DNA of 64,000 nucleotides from Streptomyces formicae (GTDB lineage Bacteria; Actinomycetota; Actinomycetes; Streptomycetales; Streptomycetaceae): NCBI RefSeq assembly GCF_022647665.1, contig NZ_CP071872.1, positions 2,790,001 to 2,854,000 of the forward strand, read 5' to 3'. Shown piece by piece: positions 53,403 to 63,391 of this stretch (position 1 is its first letter; each line of letters starts with the position of its first letter). The notes under the pieces were generated by a model. It saw only the letters and a program-made list of their open reading frames with translations, ran no database searches and was not told where the DNA came from. The position numbers and the translations under genes were made by a program.

Positions 53403-55790
53403 TTACTGCGCGCCGCCGGCCGGGGGAGCGCCGTCTTCGGCACCCGGGCACAGGCCCAGCGTCGCGGCCAGTACGAGGACGTCGTCGTCCAGCCGCCTGA
53501 AGTGCCGCAGCGTCCTCCCGGTGAAGGTGTCGGGCGCGACCGCGCTGACCCGCCGCGCGAAGTCGCCGCGGGAGCGCAGCGCTTCCGGCCGTGTCTCCTC
53601 ATCGGTCAGCAGCCGTGCCAGCGTGGCGAGATTTCCGTCGATGCGGTCTCCAGCCTCGGCCAGCAGCATGGCTGCGGGTGTGCTCGTCGAAGGGGCAGGT
53701 GGGTGCTGGACGGACTCCGTGGCGAGGATTCGCACGTGGTAGGCGCACGTGTCCAGCAGCCCCAGGGCGTACAGCGTGCTACTTCGCCGAAGACGCTGCG
53801 GAGCGAGGGGGTGGGTGAGCGGGCTCACGGACCGTCGCAACTCCTGCAGGGACCGGTCCAGGTGGCGGACGGTAGCGAACAGGGCGGTGGACTCCTGACC
53901 GACGGAGCCCGTGGGCACCGCCGTCAGCCGTGCCAGGATCCCGCGTACGGAGTCCTGGAGGCACAGCAGGGCGTCGCGCAAGTATCTGTCGGTGCGCGTG
54001 CCAGTGGCGATGGGCAATACGAGCAGCGCAGCGGCCGCTCCGCAGGCCACTCCGAGCGCGGTCTCCTCGATCCGGACCAGCAGGACGCCCTCGCTGTAGG
54101 TATTGAGGAGGGCGTAGAGCTCACCGATGCCAAGCGTGATGAAAAACGTTGATGCGGTGTAGGACAAGGGTGCGGTGAAGGTCATGCCGAAAACGCAGGC
54201 GATCACGACGAGGAAGGCGGACCACGGGTCATCACTGGTCAGAGCTGCAGCACCGAGGGCGACGACGACGCCGACAAGAGTGCCAAGCAGGCGACGGTAG
54301 CCCTTGACCAAGATCTCGCCAGTGGACGCGGTGTTGAAGAGCACCATCCAGCAGGCGAGTACAGCCCAGTACCAGCGCTCCGGCGAAATCAGCTCTCCGG
54401 CCGCCGTTGCGAGCGCAGAACCCGCGGCAGCCTGGAACGCGGCGCGCGTGGTCGGGCGGCTCAGGCCGCGCGGCTCGGGTGCGTACTGCTCCGTGAACGG
54501 CAGGGATCCGGCCAAGGGATCGTGCCTGGCTCCGGGCACCACTCGCGGTGCGGGGATCTCAGGGGCCGTGTGGGCCTCCGCTGGATCGCGCCCGGTCTCG
54601 GGGAGAGCGGTGTAGCCGACATCGTCCTCGTAGGCCGGTCCGAAGGCGTCCCACAGGCGCACGACCGCGTCCTCGAAGTCCCTCAGCGCGTCGAGCGCCT
54701 CGCTCGTCACGAACGAGTGCGACGCGGAGGCGACCGGCGGGGAGTGGTCCGCCGCAGAGGGACCCGGTGCCAGGGAGGACCCGGACTCCTGTGTCGGCTG
54801 CCTCGCGCCGTCTAGCACTGCGCGGACCGAACGGAGCCCGTGGGCGAAGGCTTGGACGGCGTCAGGGGCCAGGGCGACAGCAGCGGCAGTGGCAGGCGGG
54901 CGCCAGTGTCGGCCGCCGTGGCGGGGACGGCCAGGCAGGTGCAGCCGATGGGCGAAGTCGTTGGCTGTGTCGCCCTGCTCCATCGCTCTCAGCAGCAGCA
55001 CGGCGAGGCGTTCTGCTGTGACGTCGGCCCTGACCGTACGGCGCTGCAGCAGAGCCGCGGCAGTCGGCGCTCGGCACAGTTCGACACTGCTCTGGATCAT
55101 CACGGAGCACTCATGCAGTCGGGCGAGACTGCGGTGGAGTTCCTTCAGCGACTGGTCCGCATGCGCAGCCGAGGCGTCGGCCTCCAGGAGAGCGAGAAGG
55201 TTGTCGACCACTTCGACCAGACAGGCGCGGACCGATCTCCGCAGCCGGCCGAGCGTCCGGCCGGGCGGGCTGCGCAGCAGACCGAAGCGCACCACGGCAC
55301 CACAGACGAACGCCACCGTGATCGCGCCCCACATCAGGGGGAGTTGCCCGACCCGCAGGGGCACCAACTGGGCGATGAAGTAGAGCTGGAAGGCGTTCAT
55401 GCCGAGGGCTGTGCCCAAGGTCCCGAACCGGCGGATGTACACGCTGATAAAGATCAATACGACGAACACCACGTCCGCGGCAACGCGGTTGGGTGCGAGG
55501 AGGACCGCTGCAGTAGCCGCTGACAGGGCGACCGGCCACCCGAGCGTGTGCGCGATCGCCTGTGCACGCAGTGTGGGCGCGGTAAGGACGAACGACCACA
55601 CGAGCGCTGTGGCCGCTGCCACGACCATGAAGGGCACCGGGGCGCGCAGTGCCGCGAGGACGCCCAGCGACAGAAGGATGGCTCCGACGGTGTTGCATGC
55701 CCCGAGGAGTCGGGTCATGCCGGGGTCGGAGACGAGGAGGGCCGTCAGGAGGCCTTTGTGCATGCGGCTCGTGGTCTTGAGGCTCAGCAT
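53403..55790 (-). CDS. FUSC family inner-membrane protein
   Basis: 795 residues with two membrane blocks of about five helices each (residues 25-175 and 445-595), separated by a large soluble helical domain, and a soluble C-terminus. This is the duplicated architecture of FUSC/YccS/AaeB proteins, linked to efflux of aromatic carboxylic acids. Typical pieces: RWYWAVLACWMVLFNTASTG then GYRRLLGTLVGVVVAL at the start of the second block, and IEETALGVACGAAAALLVLP closing it. The start ATG lacks a good ribosome site; an ATG nine codons inside is an alternative. It may work with the neighbouring MFS exporter. Confidence 0.9.
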   Translation of the reverse strand: MLSLKTTSRMHKGLLTALLVSDPGMTRLLGACNTVGAILLSLGVLAALRAPVPFMVVAAATALVWSFVLTAPTLRAQAIAHTLGWPVALSAATAAVLLAPNRVAADVVFVVLIFISVYIRRFGTLGTALGMNAFQLYFIAQLVPLRVGQLPLMWGAITVAFVCGAVVRFGLLRSPPGRTLGRLRRSVRACLVEVVDNLLALLEADASAAHADQSLKELHRSLARLHECSVMIQSSVELCRAPTAAALLQRRTVRADVTAERLAVLLLRAMEQGDTANDFAHRLHLPGRPRHGGRHWRPPATAAAVALAPDAVQAFAHGLRSVRAVLDGARQPTQESGSSLAPGPSAADHSPPVASASHSFVTSEALDALRDFEDAVVRLWDAFGPAYEDDVGYTALPETGRDPAEAHTAPEIPAPRVVPGARHDPLAGSLPFTEQYAPEPRGLSRPTTRAAFQAAAGSALATAAGELISPERWYWAVLACWMVLFNTASTGEILVKGYRRLLGTLVGVVVALGAAALTSDDPWSAFLVVIACVFGMTFTAPLSYTASTFFITLGIGELYALLNTYSEGVLLVRIEETALGVACGAAAALLVLPIATGTRTDRYLRDALLCLQDSVRGILARLTAVPTGSVGQESTALFATVRHLDRSLQELRRSVSPLTHPLAPQRLRRSSTLYALGLLDTCAYHVRILATESVQHPPAPSTSTPAAMLLAEAGDRIDGNLATLARLLTDEETRPEALRSRGDFARRVSAVAPDTFTGRTLRHFRRLDDDVLVLAATLGLCPGAEDGAPPAGGAQ

Positions 55791-55880
55791 GCCTGGGGTC
55801 CGGTGAGCGTCGGTACGCGGTCCCGGGGAACCGGCAGAAATGCGCGGTCGGCCAAGGCGTCCCCCATGTCGAACTTGTCC

Positions 55881-55921
55881 GACGGTGGTGGGCGCACCGT
55901 CGGGGAGCGCCCACCACCGTC
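55881..55921 (-). terminator. strong hairpin terminator
   Basis: Perfect 15-bp stem (GACGGTGGTGGGCGC and its complement) with an 11-base loop. It is 109 bases after the stop of the collagen-like gene on the minus strand and before the FUSC gene. Confidence 0.85.
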
Positions 55922-56029
55922 GTTGTCACCCCGCGCAGCTGCGTTCGTTCAGACCGCGTCCTGCGTGGTGAGCCGGACGTGGCAATGGTTCCGCGATCGG
56001 CTGCGTGGCACCGGTACACCGGCCATGGC

Positions 56030-57421
56030 TTACGCCGAGTCGGGACGTACGCAGATCACGAAGGCCGTCTGCTGTCCGCCGGAGTTGGCGCTGGCCTGCC
56101 ATCCGGTTGGCGAATCTCCACCGCCGACCGTGATCGGATAGCTCCTCGATACGCCCTGAGGACCACGGTAGCCGCCACCGATGGCGACATCGCCGTCGTC
56201 GCACGAGGCAGTTGACAATGCAGGTCCGCTCACTGTCGGGCCTTGCACGAGGTAGGTCTCAAACGCGCCTGCCGGTCCCTGGGGGCCCTGAGGTCCCTGA
56301 GGGCCCTGGGGACCCCGCTTGCCGCGCTTGCCTTGCTTGCCCTGCGGGCCTCGGTCTCCGTCCGCACGCACCACGCCGGCCATATCAGGCAGTTCCAGGG
56401 TGTGCTGCATACCGGACCGGCCGGTCGCACCGGCGTTGGGCGTCACGCTCGGAACGGCATCGAGCACTGCGTCAGTGAGACTGGCGCAGATCAGGAAGGT
56501 GGAAAGCTGCCCGGTCAAGGCGTCGCTCTGCCAGCCGTTGGGGGCATCGGCACCACCAACGGTGATCGGGTAACTCGAGTTGACCACGCCAGCAGACATC
56601 CGCCAGCCACCGCCGGTGGCGATGTCGCCCTCGTCGCACGTGGCAGTCGATGTAGATCCGAGAGGGCCTTGCACGACGTAGGTCTCAAACGCGGATTCCG
56701 GCCCTTGAGGTCCCTGGGGGCCCTGAGGTCCTTGGGGTCCCTGCGGGCCCCGCTTGCCCCTCTTGCCCTCCGGCCCCCGGTCTCCGTCCGCGCTCACTGC
56801 GCCGTTCGGACCCGGCACCCCCATGGCGCGCTCGGTGAAGGCCTGGCTGGTCGTGGCGGTGTCCGCCCCTGTGTCCGGTGACGTCGTGGATCCTGCAGCA
56901 TCGGCGGTGGTGCGGGCACAGACCACGAAGCTGGAGACGACATTCGTGTCGCGGGCCGTGGACTGCCATCCGGTGGCGGGACCGGCAGTCGGAACCGGGA
57001 AACTCTCCAGCACAGGGAACGCTCCGGGAGTCGCGGACGTATCCCAGCCGCCTCCAGTGGCGACATCGCCGTCATCGCAAACAGCCGTGGACGTCCCTCC
57101 GGTAACCGTAGGGCCTTGCACGGTGTAGGTTTCAACGTTCCCCCCGCCCTGCGGACCCTGGGGGCCCTGAGGTCCTTGGGGTCCCTGCGGGCCCCGCTTG
57201 CCCCTCTTGCCCTCCGGCCCCCGGTCTCCGTCCCGGTCTCCGTCCGCGCTCACTGCGCCGTTCGGACCCGGCACCCCCATGGCGGGCTCGTAAGCGGTCC
57301 GGTTGTTCGCATCGGCGACGGCCGTTGTACCCGGAACGACGTTAAGCACTGCGGCAAGCACGCCGGTGGATACCAGGGTGGTGGCTCTCACACGGGAACT
57401 TCGGATGGTTCTAGGGCTCAC
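56030..57421 (-). CDS. secreted protein with three collagen-like blocks and three disulfide modules
   Basis: 463 residues from GTG 57421 (GAGGAAGG upstream). Signal peptide (VRATTLVSTGVLAAVLNVVP, then GTTAVA). Three near-identical units follow: an acidic lead (GVPGPNGAVSADGDR), a Gly-x-y block rich in GPQ and GKR (about residues 67-93, 216-241 and 357-385), and a beta-type module of about 75 residues beginning ETY(T/V/L)VQGP, with one Cys pair each (C115/C168, C262/C312, C407/C457) and the pattern C-D-(D/E)-G-D-(V/I)-A-(T/I)-GGG(W/Y). The Gly-x-y blocks should form a collagen-like triple helix, so the protein is probably a trimeric, extended extracellular fibre or adhesin. Several Lys/Arg may help solubility. 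Confidence 0.88.
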   Translation of the reverse strand: MSPRTIRSSRVRATTLVSTGVLAAVLNVVPGTTAVADANNRTAYEPAMGVPGPNGAVSADGDRDGDRGPEGKRGKRGPQGPQGPQGPQGPQGGGNVETYTVQGPTVTGGTSTAVCDDGDVATGGGWDTSATPGAFPVLESFPVPTAGPATGWQSTARDTNVVSSFVVCARTTADAAGSTTSPDTGADTATTSQAFTERAMGVPGPNGAVSADGDRGPEGKRGKRGPQGPQGPQGPQGPQGPESAFETYVVQGPLGSTSTATCDEGDIATGGGWRMSAGVVNSSYPITVGGADAPNGWQSDALTGQLSTFLICASLTDAVLDAVPSVTPNAGATGRSGMQHTLELPDMAGVVRADGDRGPQGKQGKRGKRGPQGPQGPQGPQGPAGAFETYLVQGPTVSGPALSTASCDDGDVAIGGGYRGPQGVSRSYPITVGGGDSPTGWQASANSGGQQTAFVICVRPDSA

Positions 57422-59159
57422 TGGATACCTTCCTCACAGGTCTTGGGGAGCGATCGCACCGCGAGCACGGGAACGCCACATGGCGATCAATTTGCTACGC
57501 ATCATGTCCTTATAACCGTGGGAGGCGCGTTTCCCGCGTGTTGCGTGTGAAACTCACTCAAGTGGCGGGAGCGGAATTCCTCGATCTGTGCATAAGGCGA
57601 TGGCCCGCCCGGGTCCGCCAGAGATTCTCAGGCATTCGTGATCTACACGCATACAGACTCCACGTGCGGATCTACGGCAACCACCGAGGCAGCGAAGGAG
57701 TCCCATTCCATGCCCCATGCGTCTCGCCATGTCCACACCCCCCGATGAGGACTCCGCGGTGATCGACACGGTCCTTGAAGGTGAAAGCCTCTCTGCTTCC
57801 GCTGGAGTTGAGAAGGGCCCTTGTGAGAGACAGGGCTGCTCCCCGGGGAACGGTCATCACGGCGGCCGTCTGGATCGCTCGGCCACACGCGTCAAGGTCT
57901 CGTGCATGCTTCCACGTTCGCTACGCCGGGCTCGAATTCCATCATCACACCCGATCAGACGCTTCATGCATGGGCAGACGCGCTGTGCTTGGCATACTGC
58001 CGTAGCTCACAGCACCGAAACTGTTTGAGGGAGTGGTCCGCTCGGTCGGCGTGCGTCAACCGGGCGGACTCTGCACGACACTAAGACATTGCATCTCCAA
58101 GCCGCGCAGGGAGGCCAGCGTTGCTTCGAATGCCACGTCGTGCGTTACGTGGCGGAGCAGCCGGTGGGGACAGCTCCGCACGGCGGACAATGTTCGCCGC
58201 CGGCGAGCTCAGTACTGGTCCGCGAGCGCGGTGGGCATGGCCCGAACCAGCCGACGGCCACTCATGTCCTCGTTCTGCCAGCCGAGCCCCTCATTGAAGC
58301 GGGAGTCATCCCGCTTGCCGCCCGCGGAACTCACCAGGCAGTCCGCACGAAGGCCGTCCTGGTTGAGTAGCTCTCCGTGACAGGATCGTGGACCGCCCGC
58401 CAGTCCTTCACTGAGGGGTCTGGGCACGCACGTCCGGCAGCGACTCCATCAGGTCCGGATCGAAGAAGCAGCTCATGTCACCCCGCAGCAGGTCCGCCAC
58501 ACCGCCGTGCTGCCGGCTCCCCGATCCAAGGCAGCCCAGTTTCCCTTGACCTAACGCATAGCGGCCCCGCCGTCACCGAGCCAGGACCGGCACTCGCCCT
58601 GGGCGGCAGGCAGCGGGGATTGGGGACAGGGCCGTGCAGGGTTGCCGAGGATGTCGTTGCGTGCCGTGGCCTGACGTTCGCGACTCTCGCGTGCAGGCAG
58701 GTCTGGTCGCTCACTCCTCGGGACGGGCGGCCTTGGCTCTGCAGCCACCGCCCCGTGTCGTAGGTCAAGGGCGCTGGTCCGTGGGGATGCTGCGCCGACG
58801 TGCGGCTGAGCCCGATCCTGATGTGATGCGTTGCCGACGGGGCACTCACCGGGGGTGACCATGACGTCCTGCTGCGGGAATCGGTGCCGCTCGGGCGTTC
58901 GTGCCTAGCGGCCTCGTAAAAGAGTGGTGACGCGTCCTTACACATGGCGTATGGATTTCGCACCACAGGACGGACCATCATCAAGTGCACGTAAGAGCGG
59001 GCTGTGAAGGTCGCCGGGAACCCAGGTTGCACCAGCACCGCCGATGTTCAGCAGTACAGCTGGACGGAATGCGGAGAATCGGACCTACCGCTTCCTCCCG
59101 CTCGGCGTACCCGTGGGATTCATGCAAGGCTCAGCATTCTCACTCTGGAGGGGATGGGT
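57422..59159. other. 1.74-kb stretch without a supported gene
   Basis: The longest unexplained gap. Frames of 70-186 codons exist on both strands, but none has normal codon bias or a ribosome site. The left end is the promoter of the collagen-like gene, with an AT-rich block near 57480-57520; the right end is the promoter of the secreted protein at 59160. A region with mixed coding character at 58089-58370 may be the relic of a gene I cannot name. Confidence 0.45.
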
Positions 59160-60107
59160 ATGCGTCGCATAACCGCCATCGCAAACGTACTCGCCGCCAC
59201 GTCGCTGATGACGGCCGTCAGTCTGACTCCGGCCAGCGCGGATTCCGTTGCCGACATCGATAATTACATCCGAAGCTCATGGCAGGACGGATACGGCGGC
59301 CTCTATGCCGGCCCGGTTTCTGCCAAGTCTGTTCTGGGCTCGACAGTGAGCGACTATTGCAACAGAGTCGGGATCGTCGGGCGGGGGCAGGGCGGCGCCA
59401 ATGGTGAGTGCGTCCTGCTCTCCTTCGCCGAGACAGCTCGCCCCAGCTTTGAGACCGACTACAGAAGGAGGGTCAGCTCGGAGCCCTATACCAACTGCAA
59501 CGACAGGGAGGCGGTGCCGACCGACCTCGCATACACGAAGATGAAGACGGTCACCAATACCGTGGGGGCGAGTATCTCGGTTGGGGTCTCCGTAAACTAT
59601 AGTGTGAAGCCTTTCGGGGTGGGCGTATCGGGGAGCGTCACGACCACAGTGGGGGCTAATTACAGCTATTCCTGGGGAGAGTCGACCTCGGAGTCCAACA
59701 CCTACCGCATCCAGACCCCGCCGGGCTACAGAGGGTCGCTGGACTTCGCCACTTTCCACGGGACGGCCCATGGAATCGCGACCGTGGAAATCTTCAACAA
59801 CGGATATCCGAGTAACCCGACCATGCCCCCCACCGGTACCTACAAGGTGATCACGGACATCAAGGGTGATCTGCCCCCAGCGGAGGAGGGCTCGGAGGCG
59901 TGGAAGGCTCAGCCCACATACGATGAATTCGTCCCTGACTACGATCGGCTGACCAACGCTGAGCTGAAGCAGAAGTGCGACAGCTGGCCGCAGGACAGCC
60001 ACGGCAATCTCCTGCAGTGGGTCTCCACCGGCCCCGGCTACTTCAACGGCTACTACCAGCTGCGTCCCGATGGCGACCAGCCCCCCACACCGGACTTCGT
60101 CCTCTGA
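59160..60107 (+). CDS. secreted beta-rich protein, aerolysin/ETX-MTX2-like
   Basis: 315 residues. GGAGGGG stands six bases before the ATG at 59160. Signal peptide ends in SLTPASA. After a helical/globular head (about 30-140) comes a long run of Ser/Thr/Val alternating strands (VGASISVGVSVNYSV; VSGSVTTTVGANYSYSWGES; ESNTYRIQTPPGYRG), which is the insertion and sheet pattern of aerolysin-type pore formers. Then come FHGTAHGIATVEIFNNG and a Pro/Asp-rich tail. The four Cys after the signal could form two disulfides. The pore-forming role is inferred from the strand pattern only. A related broken gene lies at 47607-48040. Confidence 0.75.
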   Translation: MRRITAIANVLAATSLMTAVSLTPASADSVADIDNYIRSSWQDGYGGLYAGPVSAKSVLGSTVSDYCNRVGIVGRGQGGANGECVLLSFAETARPSFETDYRRRVSSEPYTNCNDREAVPTDLAYTKMKTVTNTVGASISVGVSVNYSVKPFGVGVSGSVTTTVGANYSYSWGESTSESNTYRIQTPPGYRGSLDFATFHGTAHGIATVEIFNNGYPSNPTMPPTGTYKVITDIKGDLPPAEEGSEAWKAQPTYDEFVPDYDRLTNAELKQKCDSWPQDSHGNLLQWVSTGPGYFNGYYQLRPDGDQPPTPDFVL

Positions 60108-60116
60108 AACCAGCCG

Positions 60117-60149
60117 GACGAGGGTCACCGTTCCACGGTGGCCCTCGTC
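60117..60149 (+). terminator. hairpin terminator
   Basis: GACGAGGGTCACCG pairs with CGGTGGCCCTCGTC (one G-T wobble) around a five-base loop, nine bases after the stop of the secreted protein gene. Confidence 0.85.
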
Positions 60150-60234
60150 GCGCTGTGCTCCCAGGGCCCGACAGGCTCGCGGCCTGGCCACGGGGATCTG
60201 ATATCGCAGCGGTACTACGGCATACGGCGCGGTC

Positions 60235-60640
60235 TGGGCACTCGCGGTGGCCTTTGCACAGCAGCCGTCCGGCCGGGTCGTTGACTACCTGCACGTTCAC
60301 CCCGTGCCGCCGGTGCTTGGGGAAGAGAGTTGGCCCGGCTGGCGCCGACCCGGGAGAACTCCGCGAGGGTGCCATCCAGCAGGATGTAGTCGGAGGTCGG
60401 CTTCGCGCAGGGCACGCAGCAGCCCGGGGGCGCGGTCGGCGAGCAGGTTGATGACCGCTGTCGTGCAGGCGGGAGCGGTGCCGACGGCGATGCCGAAGCC
60501 GACCGCGATCGCCCCGCAAGCCTGCCGCCCGAGGCACCCCTGCCGCAGCAGTGCCCGTAGCCGGTGACCTCTCCCGCCCGCACTCACCCGGCGCGCGACA
60601 GCCCACTGGGAGCATGCCGGCGCGACGCATCGCCGGGACA
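60235..60640 (-). pseudogene. IS5-type transposase remnant
   Basis: Three frames hold parts of one DDE transposase: VGFGIAVGTAPACTTAVINL then LADRAPGLLRALREAD; SDYILLDGTLAEFSRVGASR (first catalytic Asp); and FPKHRRHGVNVQVVNDPAGR. At least two frame changes and missing ends make it dead. It belongs to the IS5 family group with DGTL and KHRRHGVN blocks. Confidence 0.8.
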
Positions 60641-60646
60641 ACTGCG

Positions 60647-62056
60647 TCAGCCCGTCGGCGGGGACTGCCGACGTCCCCGTGATGCCAGCACGGATTCCAG
60701 CTCCGCGAGTGTGCGGTCCTTGGTCTCGGGAACGAAGCGGAGTACGAGCCACAGGAACGTCAGCGACAGCGCCGCGAAGACCTGGAAGGTCAGTCCGACC
60801 CGGTAGGCAATAGCCGGGGTATGCACGATGACGGGGAAGAGCAACGCGACGAGCAGGTTGGCCCCCCAGTTCCCGGCCAGGGCCGAGCCGGCCACCCGGA
60901 CCCTCACCTCGGACGGCAGCACCTCGGCGATCAGCACCCATGCAAGGGGCCCGGCCGAGAAGGCGAAGCAGGTGATGAACACCAGCATCGCGACAATGGT
61001 GAGGGGCCCGGTGACGGGCCTGCCCGCCGCCATCAGGGCCCCGCCCGCAGTGGCCATGGAAGCCGTGATCCCGGCGAGCCCGATGGTCAGCAGCGGGCGC
61101 CGACCGTACCGGCTGATGAGACCGACGGCGACAACGGATGCCACCAAGTTGACCGCCGCGACAGAGAGGGTCGCGAGCTCCGCCCCAGATCCGCCACCGA
61201 CTCCGGCGGCATCGAACACCAGCGTGGAGTAATAGGCGACGGCTCCGATGCCGACGAGCGCGTTCATCAGACCCGCGCCGAGCGCGATGGCCACCGGCAG
61301 GCGCAGCACAGGGTCGAAGAGACCGCGCAGCGCACTCTTCGACGGTCGGGCACAGTTGGAACGCAGGGCGGCCCATTCCGCCCGTGCCTCCATCGGCGCG
61401 CGCGTCGCCGCGAGCACCGCGCGGGCGCGATTGGGCTCACCATGCGCCATGAGGTCCTCCGGCGACGAGGGAATGAGCAGTGTCGTCACGGCCAGGGCGA
61501 CTGCGGGCACGGCGTTAACGAGGAACATCAGCCGCCAATTGTGGCCCGGGTGCACCGTGACTCCAACGGTGAAGGCCAGCAGCACACCCGCGGTGAGCGC
61601 GAGCTGGTACGTCGTGATCAGGGCACCGCGCCACCCGGCCGCCGCCAGCTCCGCCAGGAGGACAGGTCCCACCGTGGACGCGACGCCTACGGCAAAACCG
61701 AGCAGAATCCGCCCCGCAAACAGAACGTACTGGTCGGGCGAGACGGCGCACAGGGCGGCGGCTGCAGTTCCCAGGACTCCGGCCATGGTCAGCATCTGAC
61801 GCCGGCCCAGACGATCGGTCAGCGCCCCGCAGGCCAGACACCCCAGCAGTGCGCCGGCCACCAATCCGCTGACCACGAACCCCTGTTGCAGGCTGGAGAG
61901 CACGAATTCCAGCCTGACCTGCTCCACTGTCTGGTTCATTGCTGCGATGGAGAGCCCGAACAGGGCTCCCGCGGACAGGGCGACGGCCACTAGCCGCAGA
62001 CCCATCGCGCGGGCCTGGGCGCTTTGTGCCTCCACCGGTGCGGTCATCGCGCTCAC
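60647..62056 (-). CDS. MFS sugar-porter family transporter
   Basis: 469 residues, 12 predicted helices. Sugar-porter signatures: GALTDRLGRR after TM2, GRILLGFAVGVAS in TM4, VLIAEVLPSEVRVRVAG in TM10 and FVPETKDRTLAELE after TM12. It imports a sugar, polyol or organic acid with protons; the substrate is not readable. The start is a GTG at 62056, with an ATG three codons later as alternative. It is alone, between an IS5 relic and a gene-poor stretch; the MarR gene at 62933 is divergent but 870 bases away. Confidence 0.92.
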   Translation of the reverse strand: MSAMTAPVEAQSAQARAMGLRLVAVALSAGALFGLSIAAMNQTVEQVRLEFVLSSLQQGFVVSGLVAGALLGCLACGALTDRLGRRQMLTMAGVLGTAAAALCAVSPDQYVLFAGRILLGFAVGVASTVGPVLLAELAAAGWRGALITTYQLALTAGVLLAFTVGVTVHPGHNWRLMFLVNAVPAVALAVTTLLIPSSPEDLMAHGEPNRARAVLAATRAPMEARAEWAALRSNCARPSKSALRGLFDPVLRLPVAIALGAGLMNALVGIGAVAYYSTLVFDAAGVGGGSGAELATLSVAAVNLVASVVAVGLISRYGRRPLLTIGLAGITASMATAGGALMAAGRPVTGPLTIVAMLVFITCFAFSAGPLAWVLIAEVLPSEVRVRVAGSALAGNWGANLLVALLFPVIVHTPAIAYRVGLTFQVFAALSLTFLWLVLRFVPETKDRTLAELESVLASRGRRQSPPTG

Positions 62057-62919
62057 GTATCTGCCAGGGCGAACTCCACCATGTCACTGGCCGAGGGCCG
62101 CGCACCGCTAACGGGCCGACCCTCGAACTGTCCAGTCCTTCCGAAGGATAGAGAAGGGTACTTATCCGGCAATTGATGTAGGGGTGATCAAATTTCGTGG
62201 CGGGATTCTCTGCACCCCCGGCACCGAAGACCGTCCGCGGCGACCTGCTCCGGAGCTCATGCCTGCGCCAAGCGCCTGCACCGTACTTGAAGGGCAGGGG
62301 GAGTCCGCTGCGACTGGCATGATGCGAGACGCCGTCGGGTGCCTCCACCTCGCCGACCGCCACCCCGAGTGCTGCCCGCAACGCCATGCGTGCATCACCG
62401 CCACCAAGGGGTCCTCGGCACCTTGGCGTGGCGGAGCAGATGGCCGGCGCTTTCGGCGCTGGCGCCCTCCAGGCGCGATGGTCCGGCACGGCGCAGCGCT
62501 GAGCAGGAACTGGGCAGCCGATCGCCGCACCACAGTGCTTTTCCGCATGCGAGTGCTGCCCCCTCCCCTCAGGGACCCAAACAGCACATCGCCCATGGGC
62601 GACGCCTGGGTTGTCGTATCCGCGCATCGCACTGTGGTCGTGTGACGTGGGTCGATGGCGAGGAGCCAACTTCAACCACTGCGCGGGCTGGCACCCGGGA
62701 GGGGACGGAGCAGTTCGCGGCGGCGGTACCGTCCTGTTTCCCGAGCGGCATTCGCCGGTACGGAGGCTTCGACAGCGCCTTCTGGAGGACACCGGTCTGC
62801 CTGCCCACGTCTCTGTCAGGCACTGGCCAATCACGCCACCGCAGAGGGTGCGACCGAGAGCGTCTCGCCACCCTGCGGGCATGCGCACTCCGCGCTGACC
62901 GTACCTGCCCCCGTTCACA
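62057..62919. other. 863-base stretch without a supported gene
   Basis: Contains the MFS promoter at the left and the MarR promoter at the right. Frames on both strands lack family motifs and normal codon usage. Confidence 0.4.
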
Positions 62920-62925
62920 TATAGT
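62920..62925 (+). promoter_or_regulatory. -10 element of a leaderless-looking promoter
   Basis: TATAGT ends seven bases before the MarR ATG at 62933, so transcription should begin at or next to the start codon, giving a leaderless mRNA. No ribosome site precedes this ATG, which agrees. Confidence 0.5.
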
Positions 62926-62932
62926 TACGGCG

Positions 62933-63391
62933 ATGGAACCTTCATTCAGAGGCCTTGACGACTACCTCGGGTTCTGGCTACGCCGCCTGTCCGACACAGT
63001 GGCCGCACGCCTTGAGCAGGATCTTGCCGAGTACGGCGTGACCGTATCGCAGTGGGACGTGCTGATCTCGATTTACCGGCAAGACGCGGTCACCGCCCAA
63101 GACGTCGCTGCCCTCATGGATATCAACCCAAGCGCGGTATCCAGATTGGTGGACCGCTTGGAGGCCAAGAAGCTGTTGGCCCGAAAGGCCGACCCACGCT
63201 CGAGGCGGAGGCTACTGCTCGTCCTTACGGACGAAGGTACTGCGCTCATTCCTCGACTCAGTGCAGCCGTCGACCGCCACGACAAGCACTTCTTCGGTGA
63301 CCTTGACGACTCCCAGCGAGCCGAGCTCAAGGAACGGCTCGTCGGCTTGCTGTTGCGCAGCCGCGAGCAGAACGCCGACGACGGGCGATAG
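62933..63391 (+). CDS. MarR family transcriptional regulator
   Basis: 152 residues. Winged helix: GLDDYLGFWLRRLSDTVAAR dimer helix, AQDVAALMDINPSAVSRLVD recognition part, ARKADPRSRRRLLLVLTDEG wing. C-terminal helix DDSQRAELKERLVGLLLRSR. No Cys, so it is not an OhrR-type redox sensor. MarR proteins sense phenolics or drugs and repress neighbouring pumps; the divergent sugar-porter MFS is the only nearby candidate target. A dead copy is at 44195. Confidence 0.93.
   Translation: MEPSFRGLDDYLGFWLRRLSDTVAARLEQDLAEYGVTVSQWDVLISIYRQDAVTAQDVAALMDINPSAVSRLVDRLEAKKLLARKADPRSRRRLLLVLTDEGTALIPRLSAAVDRHDKHFFGDLDDSQRAELKERLVGLLLRSREQNADDGR

Noticed and set aside
58478..59038. 186-codon minus-strand open frame in the 57.4-59.2 kb gap
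   Set aside because: Low-complexity Ser/Pro/Arg reading without coding signals.
60821..61993. 390-codon plus-strand open frame opposite the sugar-porter gene
   Set aside because: His/Gln/Arg-rich antisense reading of a clear MFS gene.
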